In this document: positions 12,676 to 24,300 of the stretch, one piece after another
How the letters are laid out: each line of letters opens with the position of its first letter
Numbering within the stretch: the first letter of the stretch is position 1
NCBI GenBank assembly: GCA_902729315.2
Contig: LR746276.1
Location: forward strand, 4,384,169 to 4,448,168
Length of the DNA stretch: 64,000 bases
Source: Spirodela intermedia
Lineage: Eukaryota; Streptophyta; Magnoliopsida; Alismatales; Araceae
Reading direction: 5' to 3'
Notes under the pieces: generated by a model
What the model saw: only the letters and a program-made list of their open reading frames with translations
Database searches by the model: none
What the model was told of the DNA's origin: nothing
Translations under genes and position numbers: made by a program

Positions 12676-15600
12676 ATGGGTTCTGCAGCCTGGAGGATGA
12701 AATGGATCCTTCTCTGTTCCATCTCTTTTTCCTCCTCCTTGAGGATACCGATGGGAAAGCGGGTCCTTTCCTCGTCTTCTGGCGGGTGCGGGAGTCGCGG
12801 GAAAATGGCAATCGAAATGGCCGCTCGGGACGGGGAGTTCAGGGTTTTTGTCGTCGCTGGAGAGGTCTCAGGGGATTCCATAGCCGCCCGCCTTATGAAT
12901 TCCCTCAGGCGGCTGTCTCCTTTTCCCGTTCGTTTTTCTGGTGTTGGAGGGTAAGTGAGTTATTCGATTTTCGCTCGTTCGTTACGTCCAGTTTACATCT
13001 TAACTACAGAGCATATATATGAGTAGCTGTCTTAGACAGAAAGTTTGAGCATTCACCCTTTTTCGTTCATCTTTTATTTGAGGAGGTTTTCGTTTCTTCT
13101 TGTATCTCGGTGTCTTTTGTGATAAGCTTAAGCCTATAGCTCTCTCATTGGTTTGCAGCTGTGTTAGTCCTATCTGCTGCTGAATGCTTGGACTTTAATC
13201 GCATTTGTCAAGATGTTCCTGTTCATTGACATGCAGACTTCCTAAGAGCAATCTTTAACTATTCAGAGATTTTCTTTCCACGATACCACGGTTGATTTCA
13301 TACTTTGCTCACATGTGTACGGCTTTTTTATTTTTTCTTTTTCTGGCTAGGACTTTGATGCGCAAGGAAGGCCTGAAGTCGTTGTTTCCAATGGAGGATA
13401 TTGCAGTTATGGGAATATGGGAGCTTTTACCGCATCTGAGAAAGCTTAGGGTGATCTTATGTTTAACGTAATTCATTCTGTACATGACATCCACATAATT
13501 CAGCTTTTTTACTGCTTTCTTAATTCTTAAATTTTTGTCTATGGCAGATGAAACTGAATGAAACGGTGGAAGCTTCAGTATTGTTTCAGCCTCATGTTGT
13601 TCTGACAGTGGACTCAAAGGGGTTCTCTTTCCGTTTGCATAGGAAGCTTAGAGGTAGAGCGGCCCTCATTTCCTCGTCACCTTTTGCTTTTCATCTTTAG
13701 TATGATTTATTTCTCAAGATTTATTTGCGGTCTGATTTGAGGAGTACTAAATATCCTAATTTCTGTTCAGAAAAATTTCGTAGCCATCAAGAAGACTGTC
13801 CTCTGCAAATCCATTACGTAGCACCTTCATTTTGGGCCTGGAAAGGTGGTGAAAGAAGGCTCAAAAACCTGTCGAGCTTTTTGGATCATCTCTTGTGCAT
13901 TCTGCCATTCGAAGAACAAGTTTTCAGAAGATGTGGAATAGCTGCTACATTTGTTGGGCATCCCATGTTAGAGGACGATTTGGAGTTAAAATCGGTATAT
14001 GATGAGAACTGTGCATCTGTTTTCTCGTTGTCTCCTATCCCTGTATACTGATGTGATCATTAACTTGCCAGTAGAAGTGCTTATTTCCTTGCAAATACTT
14101 TATTTATTTTTTGATGAAAGTTATGATAAAAAATATGCATGTCATCTTTGATGTATTGAACCAAGAATTAGGTGAGATTAGTGCATTAGTTATTTCATTT
14201 TAATTCATGTTATTTCTTGCATCATGTGAGGGCTGGTTCAACTTGTTGTATTCATGGACAAGTCTTGATATTCGTTTCAGTTAATGCGAGAAATTTCTGT
14301 AATCGTGAAATGGATCCATATGTTTCGAAGGCCGGATTTGTTCACAGTGGAATTGGGTGAAAAGCCATTGCCAAGTGACGAAGGGGTGGCATCTTGGACT
14401 GAGTAATAAATGAGATTTCTGCACTTTATTCGAAGACATGCTCTTTGGACTCGGGATATTTCGTAGGCTAGTTGTGGGGAAAGAGCTAGGTCCATAATGA
14501 ATCTCTTTTTGGTATCTTGCTGGAGTCTAGTGGGTGCGAAATTCATGCTTGCTCATTTTTATAAATAATTTTTTTCTTCTAAATGCTAAGTGCTAACTGT
14601 GCTTCTACCTGGTAACTATGGATTTCAGAGATTTCAGAGATTTTTTTGATGATGTGTTCTGTTCTTTCTTCGTCTTGAGTTGCACCTGTGGAATGGATAT
14701 CTACCCATTTCCTATTAGTTGATATATTCTTCCGTATTTTTATTTTATCAGTGACACGAGGTGTCCTGGTAATTGCTTCCTGTAATCTGCAGAATTGTAT
14801 TATCTTAGGTTAGCCTACCTGACTTTATTGAAAAAGGGGGCTTAGTTCCCTAAAAAGAAGGAATATCGTGAGAGCAGCCTTTTTTGCTTGGTGAACAGAT
14901 TTATAGATGTTCAGCGGATCCACAAATAATCCCTCTTGTGCAATTATCGTCTGCTCTATGATACCATTCATCGGCAATGGTTCAAAAGCTGTGATCCTTC
15001 AGTACTTTTCATTGATTTGGATTGAGAAAAGTTTGATCCGCCCATTGTCGCTTTCTACCGAGTTTTAGAGGCGAATTCAAAGTGTTTCTTGTATCATTAG
15101 GCATACGGGCTGAGTAATTTAAATGTTTGGAGATAATTAATGGAATAAAGTCAATATTATTATAAGTTTTTTGAATGGGTGCAAAGAAGAAAAAGTGACT
15201 GGAAAGAGATTAAAAACCTATGCCAATGTGAGATTCGTGAGAATCAAAGATGCAAAACTTGAAGACAAGGGAGAGGGAGAGACAGTATGCTAATTGTCTG
15301 TACTCTTGATAACAAGAAGAGGACCCTGGCAGGGTTTGCAATAAACCACCCATATGTTACCCATATATTACAAAAGGCATTTTGTAAGAAGCCAGGTACA
15401 TATGGCAACAAACCCCTATCCTCCCTTCCCCAACTTAAAGGTTTTGGACGAGTGAAATATCAAGATGTTCTCATGTAAGAAGCAGAAGTGTATGAGAAAC
15501 TGAGATTTGGTTAAGGCATCAGTGAATGGCATAGCTGAACAGACAAATGAAAAGGGAATGATGTCACATCGACAAAGATGTCTAGTATAATCAATGCTGG

Positions 15601-18600
15601 TGTCTCAGGCAAAACCAAGCTGTGTGCAATTCGAAAGGTATTTTTTTGTAGTACATTGGAGTTGGTGTAGCAATCTGAATGCCAAAATCGTTTCAGGATA
15701 TCTTTGTACTTTGTAGTAGGCAGAGAGAGCTACCTGGCTTCGCAGTGGACTGAGAACTAATGGATTGCTTCTAGCTTTTTAGGGAAATTGCACAATCTCT
15801 AAGAAAAAAATACAGAACCCGGTTTTATCATCATCACGATCCTGCTATTCTTCCGAGATGGTTGCAGAATATCACTGATCAAAGAGCCTTGATCACCGGA
15901 TGATGATGATAAGGTTATTTGAGGTGCAGAGCATTGATTCTTGGAAACGTCGCAATTAAACCCATAATTTCCGTCAGACTTGGCTGGATAATTTAAGTCA
16001 GATCTGTCCAGTTCATTTTTGCCTGGCATCAGCGTGATTTAACTCATTTCTTTGCTGAACTTGGCTTGCTTCCTTTTACTCAAAATCACTTGTACGAACA
16101 TTTTCCTGATTGGCGATTCCACTGCAGATGGGTCTAAGCTAGATGGATAAAACTCGGATCAGTTTATCTAGTCAAGGCTATGCGCGACTTCTGGGCTATT
16201 ATTTCCTCTTCTCCTTTTATATCAATGAGGGGATTTGAAATCTTGCTGGATTGCGATTGGCCCATTACAGTCTTATGAGTTTGCCTCTCTAAAATGTTGA
16301 TTTGTATTGACTGGTTTCACTATTGTATATCATCGTTATTACATTTGCACTTTCTACAACTTTGAATGGTATGCAACGCCTAAGGCCAACTTATTTTTCC
16401 TGGTCTTCATTTGTAATTTTAATCCTTCATTTACTAAATCTTGTCAGGAAGCAAAGCCTCGGTGTTATGAACAGGAAGGAAACAGTGAAGGTTTTTTATC
16501 CAGTCATGGGCTTCCTTCTGGTAGATTGTCGTCTTTGTGGTACTTAATTTGTATGTTTTACATCATTGCGACTTCTATTGCTTGCTTGCTTGTTCTAAAT
16601 GTCGCTGTTGTGATGGCATTGAAATAAAAAAAAAAAATTAAAGAAAGAAAATGGTTACCATCAAGACGTCTATTATAATAAATGTGAAGAAAATGGAAAA
16701 CTAGTATTATAATCTGCTTTTTGATGTGCTCATTCACGTGCAAAGAGTTCATTTGAAGATATTTATGTTTCACTTTTAGTCAAAGTCTGTGCCAGTTTTC
16801 TTCTATTCCAAACATAGACCGTGCTTTTAACAGGATCTAGATGCCAAATATCCAGAACGAAAAATTTGTTCCCCATCTTGGCAAGCCAGTGATACGCCTA
16901 TCTCCACACTAAACATTACCTCTTAAGCTCCCTACCCTCCACTATCATCCTTGCATATTCATCCGTGATGTCTTGTCCATCCGCTTCCTCCTCTACCTCT
17001 TTCTGATGGTCTTCTCCTCTCCCCACTTTCTCGTCTACTACATCTACCCTCCCTGTCTTTTCTCTTCTCTAGTCATGAGTCCCTGCACTTGTTCCACTAC
17101 TTACTCTCCTATTCTAGTACACTGTCTATCTTCTTCTGTGCTATTTGCTCTCCGTTTTTCCAATGGAACACCATTTTTCCTCTATGTGTCACAATCTGGT
17201 TTCTCCTATGTCATTTTTCCACCCCCTTCAATTCACCCATCTTTAAAGGTTCTAGCTTGTGTATCCTCTCTGTGAATAACGAAAACCATAATTCACTTCT
17301 CTGTCGTTCATCTGCCGGAGTTTCATCCTTCGGTCCCCCTTTTGTCCCCTACAGTTATGAGACTGAAATTATTATAAAGAAAGCTAGGTGATTCAGTTGA
17401 GATGAGGATGGAAGCATCGGAGAGAGGCACTGGCTTAGGAGAAGGAGAGGCTTGCCATCGTCTTCTGTTCCCTTGCCTTCCTTGTCTGCCGGTTACACTC
17501 CCCTTTCTGTCATCTCCTTTTGATGTTACAGACTTTCAGGTTTTTCAGGGGGATGTAATTAACTCTGCACAAGTCTTTGTCTAAAATAAATCAGCGGCAT
17601 AGATGATGAATTTTAAAGAACTCGAAGTTGATGAACTAAGTTTGGAAGTCTCGAGCATTTTTTTACGAGTTCAAATGCTACAGAGCATTATGGTGACTCT
17701 TAAAGCCAGGAATCAGTATAGTGACTTATCCCTCACCTCCCAGAATTCAAGCTGCCAACCATAGGTGCAACATTGTTCAAAATTCTGCCAGATTACGATT
17801 TTTTTTTCACAAGTCTGTAACTTTATAGTTTTCTTAGATATCTTATATGGCAAATGTTAAGGCCCTTCCAACTCTTCAATCATGAGATAGGAAATCCAGC
17901 TGACCAAACTGTTATAGCCAGAGTTCAAAATGGCGATATCTTATTGGTTCAGAGGCTGTAGTTTTGATTCTTCCACCAGTATCCCATGATCCATCCTAGA
18001 GCCTGAGCTTGCCGAACCAATCTTTTATTCTGATTCTTGGAAATCATGATAGTTGGCAGTGGTTTCCTGTGTATCGGGTCTAATTTGACTCAAGCTAATT
18101 GTGGGATTTTAGGATGCTGCCATTGAAGCGACAGTCTTTCCTGTTAATCTTGACTTCTGCCATATGGCAATTGCATATTCATAATCATGTGAAAGATGTC
18201 CCAAGGCCTGATCATTCTCCAGAAGTCCAACCAGATTATCTGCTGTTGCGGTTGGTCTTCCTTTTTCTATTCCCATTCTTCTGCAAATTGCTTGATTGGA
18301 TCTGTCATATGCACCACATTATAAACCCAAGACTACTGTGTTCATTTTAAATGGATAGTGCTAGATATTATAATGATGCATGAACGAATACTCAGAAATA
18401 CTTATTGCCCATAAATAATCTATGTTGACCGTCTTGAACGAACTTATCCCTTTTGACAATCTATTTTATAAATAATAAATGCAAACTCGTGGTCAATTAT
18501 GATTCTCAGGGTGTTAATTCAATAAACATAAGGGTAATATCAGAAATCTTAAAAAGCTATTGCTGTTCCTTCATCTTGCATATTTTGTGACCATTCCTGG

Positions 18601-19850
18601 ACCTTTGACTCTGTTGCTTTTTTGAATTCGTCTTTTTTTTTTTTTGGAAATTTAATTTTAATTTTAATTTTTTCCATTTTTTCTTTGGCTGCTTTGATTT
18701 CTCCCTCTTAGGAACTACTGTCATTACCTTACTCCCTGGAAGTCGATTACAAGAGGTCACACGCATGCTTCCCATTTTCTTAAACACTTTAGAGCTACTT
18801 AAAAGATCATTTCCTCAGTTAGCAATAGTCGTTATCACCGCACCAAATGATCATGTCAAGGCGTACGTTGATAAAGTCGTTGGGAGATGGTCACTGCCAA
18901 TCATATTGGTTCCTGGGGCATCACTTCGTGAAAAATATGCTGCATTCAGTGTAAGTCAGTGTGATTTCATAGCATTATCCTACTGTAATCTTATAACATA
19001 GAAGAGCTTCTTGGAGAAGTACTTGTGTTATTGCCATTACTGTCCATTTCATCTTGCCTTTGACCTTTCTAGGCCAGCACAGCTGCTCTATGCACTTCCG
19101 GGACTGCTGTCATGGAATTGCAACTGGCAAGACTTCCATGTGTTGTCGCGTACCGGGCGCATATTCTGACCGAGTTGTTAATTAAACACAAGACGAAGTT
19201 AAAGTTTATTTCTCTCTCCAACATTCTCTTGGAATCAGCTATCATCCCGGAAGTCCTTTTTCAGGCATGCACACCGGAGAATCTGGCTATCGCTCTCAGG
19301 TAAGGTTCATCGACAGCTGCTACTGAAGGAAGTTAAATGAGCCTTTAAAATGCGCCTTTGAGGGGGGGGGGAGTGGGGATTAGATTTAGAGTTCTTTGTG
19401 GCAAGTTAAGGGGTCGCCAAGTGGCATGAGAAAGCAACTTTCTTTGTCATCTTTTTTTAAATAACGTGCTACCTTAGAGTTAATATCCTTGTACATAAAG
19501 CAAGAAAGCATTGCTTTTGTTTGCGTTCCTTCATTAGTTCAAAGCACTGAGAGTGAGTATCCACCTTGTTCGTTTGTCCTTGCAGGAGAGTAATATGTGA
19601 TCCCAGCGTCCGTGAGCAGCAGATAATCAATGCAGAAAAGGTGTTCAAAATGATTTCTCCTCCTGAAAGGATCACAGCAGACTTTGTGCCGTCAGATTTG
19701 GGGTCAGGTTTTGTTCCTCACTGTGCAAGTATGAATGCTGCAGCGGTTATATTGTACTCTGTACGAAAACCATTGCCCAACACAGGTAACCGAAGTATCA
19801 ATGCTCTCCCTGAATTCATTGGAACAACAAAGAACAGTCAGATGCTTTGA
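12676..19850 (+). CDS. LpxB: Plant LpxB: lipid A disaccharide synthase homologue, mitochondrial
   Basis: Eight coding exons: 12676-12950, 13351-13450, 13548-13653, 13771-13994, 16448-16520, 18712-18950, 19073-19299 and 19586 onward, with GT-AG borders and matching phases. Bacterial LpxB is a GT19 glycosyltransferase joining UDP-diacylglucosamine to lipid X. Landmarks are FVVAGEVSGDS (residues 58-68), the MEDIAVMGIWELLP segment, QPHVVLTVDSKGFSF, IHYVAPSFWAWKGG, the LPGSRLQEV loop (267-275) and TSGTAVMELQLARLP (347-361). The N-terminal about 50 residues are serine/arginine-rich and fit an organellar presequence; Arabidopsis LpxB (At2g04560) is mitochondrial. The C-terminus is uncertain: reading through gives a TGA at 19848-19850 (502 aa), whereas the donor at 19786 joined to an acceptor before 19999 would end two codons later at 20006. 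The ATG at 12676 is the first in frame. Confidence 0.93.
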
Positions 19851-20006
19851 TGTTTTCACTAGGGTTGTTCATAGAACTATCGCAGAAATTTATTTAGCTC
19901 AGCTTAAAAAAAATAGCATTTGGGTTCCGTGCCCAGTTTTACTGACATACTTGTCTGCTTTCTTACCTCTTTTTTTCCTGAAATATTTACTTGTACAGCC
20001 ATCTGA

Positions 20007-21317
20007 AGATCAGCAACGCCAACAACACTGGCACCAGCAGGAAGCCCACTGTTCTGGAGACATTACCTGTCGCTTGATCGATGGAGATACCCATTTTTTT
20101 TTTTTTTTCTGGTTTATTTCTGAGCCCCTATCAGTCCATAGTCCTGAGTTACATAATAGCAATGTCTTCATGTATTTATTAATTCAATTTTTAGATCATT
20201 AGAAACGAAAACGTGTTTACTTCTAGACTTAAGAGATCCATAAAGGGGTTGGTCGCAGGGGTGGAGGAGCTTCTGGAGGATGAGGTGGAAAAGATAGTGG
20301 TGACAGCTAAGTTATCCTCTGCTGAACTATGAGAGAAATTATGACCATGTATCATAATTTCTCAATTGCTCGTGTGTGCCAATAATCTATTTCAAATTGG
20401 AATAATCAGATGCTAAAACTTGGGAATGTAGGATAAATTATCAGTCTTTTAATCTATCATGCTTGCAGATATTGTTGCAATTCTTGTAATGATTCTTATC
20501 TATATTCACTTCATTACAATAATTGTGATGAAAAAACTTGGTAGTTCTATCCTAGGTGAGAAACCCTGATTCAAGCTAATCTCCACAGAAAGACAGACAC
20601 CCAAATCTATTTACCGAAATGTGGATAAGTTCACATAGGGTTTGAGCGCTGTTAAGTCAATGCATAAAGTAATGATGAGCCCAAATGGAATGGCTGAAAG
20701 GTTTCCCAATAGATCAGCGATGAGCAAGGTGCACATCTGAAAGCAGAATCCTTCAGCTAGCGGCTGAAAGGTTCCAAGAATCCCGATCATCTGTTTTGGT
20801 GTTAACCAGCTTGGTGACAGATTTACATGCGCATATCTATAAACACTCATTATACTTTTGCATAATTTTTTTCTCAAATAAAAGCAGAGTCCTTCGGCAA
20901 GCATCTGTCTGTTCGACAGCAACCAGTGAGAACGAGAGCATCAGCCATCACCGCAGGCAAGGGAAGATATTTTAGGAATTTCCACCGCAGTAACCTGAAA
21001 ATGTGGCTCCGAACTGAGAAGAAGATGGCTGAAACAGGGAAGTATGATATATTTATTGATTACCCTTGTTGTGATTGTCGAAAATGAAGCAACCATGCCA
21101 TTAGAGGCAAGAGAGGAGCTTACGACTGCTAGAATATTGAACTTGATTCTTCTCTGCACAATGTACTGTAAACGTCCTAAAAGAACGGCCACCACTGAAG
21201 TGTTCATCCTTCAATAATCTTCACACTTGTTCTGCAAAGTTGGAAGCAGATTCATGAACAAAGCTCGGAAGGACTCTGTAAAAGCAGATAAATGGCGCCA
21301 CAAGACTCTCTCAGTCA
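20007..21317. other. Spacer between convergent LpxB and FKBP genes
   Basis: Expected to hold both 3' UTRs. A T tract lies at about 20096-20109. A short coding-like stretch on + at about 20213-20332 (see findings) has no ATG. No other feature is seen. Confidence 0.5.
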
Positions 21318-24300
21318 TTACCCGAAAGGACTCTGTTTAATAGACAGCAATTCCACATCCAACTGCAAAGACGGCAGAAGACATGTTAGGGCAGGCAATT
21401 GAAAAGCAACCTGATGATAAGAAAAGCCGTAGGAAGTGAGATGAACCCAACGGATACCCTAAATATACAAATCTGTTTCATTGAAATGTGTAATGTAAAT
21501 ATTTTATGGTGCCTGTCGGGAGCAGTAATTCAATTCTTCATTGCATTGAAGAATTCAGAAAACAGGTGAAAAAAAGTCCGAAGGTAAGACGGAAGACAGC
21601 TCTATAAACTCCAAAGCATTTAGCCGTGGAGGAAGGCTCACGCATTATGATATATTAGACCAAAATACCTGACATTTTCATCACACCGCGCCATCAACTG
21701 TAAATATTAATCTGAAGCATTTTCTTTTATTGGTAATATGAGGATGAAGATGGCAGATTCGTTGGATGGCACTGATTTGGTAATGCTGACAAATTTATTT
21801 TTTTCCTTCAGGAATGCAAAAACTAGTCTGTCCTAGTTAATGTAGGCAGAACAAGAGGAAATAGTTGAATAAAAAGGCGGTCACCTATATCTGGCCAATT
21901 CAAAAGAACTGTCAGCCGGTTTACAAGAAATCAAGGTCTTCCACTGATGCTGGCAATAGAGAAAAGGAGACTCTTTCAAAGCAGGCCCAGCACAAACCCA
22001 GAGCCATTTCAAAAAATTCAGGAACCTCAGATATATTTCTAGAAACCCAATAAAAATTTACTCTAAGTCTATCTCTCGTAGCTGAAACTCAAATAGACCT
22101 TGCACAGACTCTGAGCAAGGTATCCAAGTATAATCATATGCAATCTCAACCCTGTAGTCAAAGCTCAAATATGTAATGCAGGTGAGCAAACCAAACGTTT
22201 TCCGGCACAGGCTTAAAAAACAGTCATGTAGGCTAAGACCTGGATTTGAGCTCGATACAGAAAGGCTGGATCAGATTTTGTGAGCCAAGTGTCAAATAAT
22301 CTAAAATGGATCGAGGAAGAAATTGTGTCGGCTTCTTGGTGCTTTTGGGTTTATCTCAATGCAAATGGCTCATAGATGTACTATACTGTAGTCTTATGCA
22401 ATGAAAATGCTTATACTAAGACCTTATTAGCACATGTTTAATGGTTTACCAGTTGAAATGAACCAAAAAGGCCATCTCTGTGCCAGATTTCCAGTGGTGA
22501 GGTCCCGGGCAAACAATCCCAATCAGACATAAATGAACCTTGCATTCAGTGGTTAAAGCTTAACTCCAATGGGTGATGTTAAAATGGTAATATTTCCAAT
22601 GGGCTTCATCCCATACTCCTAATGACCTCCATTTTAAAAATATTATATTTCGATCCCATCCCCTTGTTTCATCCCATTTCGCAAACTATGCTTCATCCTA
22701 TCCTTAAGTGGACTCCACACATAAAGTTATGAATGATTGCATCACATACACTCAAAAAGAATTTCATTTCGTGTCAAAACCGGGAAATAGCCTTAATCCA
22801 AATGGGGAGATTCACATTGGATTCTGAAGTACGTTTCAACCCAACCAAACCACTATCATAATCCATGGTAAAATAAGATTTCATTTATCTTCACTTGTTG
22901 AAAGCACATAGGTTATTTAATATTCTGAGACTAGTACATAAACCCAATAATAGTTTTATCAATATTGATAAAATAAAATTTCCCTTGAAAAAGAACATAA
23001 TATTCAATAATTAAGAACATATTATTGATAATTTTTAAGAAAATGCACGGATATCCAAAGTGCAGAAAATTAAGGGAACATTTAAGACAAAATAATTAGC
23101 ATAAAAAATAAATTCTTGAATACTAAAGCTTACTAACGTAACAATGAATAAATTGTCGAATTTAAATAAGCATACCCATGAATAAAAATAAAAATAATTA
23201 AAAAATACAAATTAAATTATGATGACTAAATATAATCAAATGAGTCTAGTGGATATTATAATAATAAATAGTAAAGATACTGTGGATATAATTAAGGTTA
23301 AAGAAGCTTCAAAGTTGTTCACATGTAACAAGAACTTAACATGTAGTTTTAACATCTCGACTATAAATGGCTGCAAACCATTCCAATGGTACTTGCGCTT
23401 ACAGGTCAAAAATAAGAAAAGACATGGAGAGGAGGTGAAGGTTTATAAATGGATGCAAATATAACTCAGTATTGAATATGAACATCCACAAACTGAACAA
23501 GAAAGAGAACTCATGTAAAAGTGTATTTTCACCTCGATTATTGCATTAGGAGGGATCTCTTGCACCCCTTTGCTCCCATAGGCCAATTGAGGAGGGACTA
23601 TCAATAATCTCTGTAAAGTCAATTAGAAAGCATGTTACTTGGATCACTTTCCTTTGGTTTTTTTTTAGTTCTGGAAATCCCATTTATAATTAAAACCAAA
23701 TAAATGATATCAATTACTCAACATCAGATAACATTTTCTCACACCAAAACACGAGCTGACAGCACGCCATGGCATTACATCCACAGGGTTTTACAAGGCC
23801 CTACTTAATCCCAAGGACAGCATACCACACATGAGGTATCACACTAAAAGAAACATGCCCATAACAAAAGCCAATTCAATGTTTACATGTACGAGTTTTT
23901 CAGTAAACCAATCATTATCCCTTCTTAGGCCTTTAAGGCCACCAAAGTGATCACAGAACATGGTAATACACATTGGTGACAATGGTATGCAACTAGGCAA
24001 CAGTTTTTCAAAAATATCTCATAAGGTAATTTAAAAAATGGTAAGATAACTAAAAATATTCGAAAAGGAATAAATAGCATTTGAGTTTAATCATATGTAA
24101 AATTAGTTCCTTTGTGAGCGATGTAAGCTAGTTATTATTTAATGAATAAAAAAATTCATAAAATATCAATTTAATGAACAATAAAATATACTCACATTAA
24201 TTAAAACACACCAATCATTCAAAAAAGAAATTTTAAAAATAAATATTAATTTAATTTAACATACTAAATGTTGTTAAAGCCTCCTGTCCTCCACCGCTGT

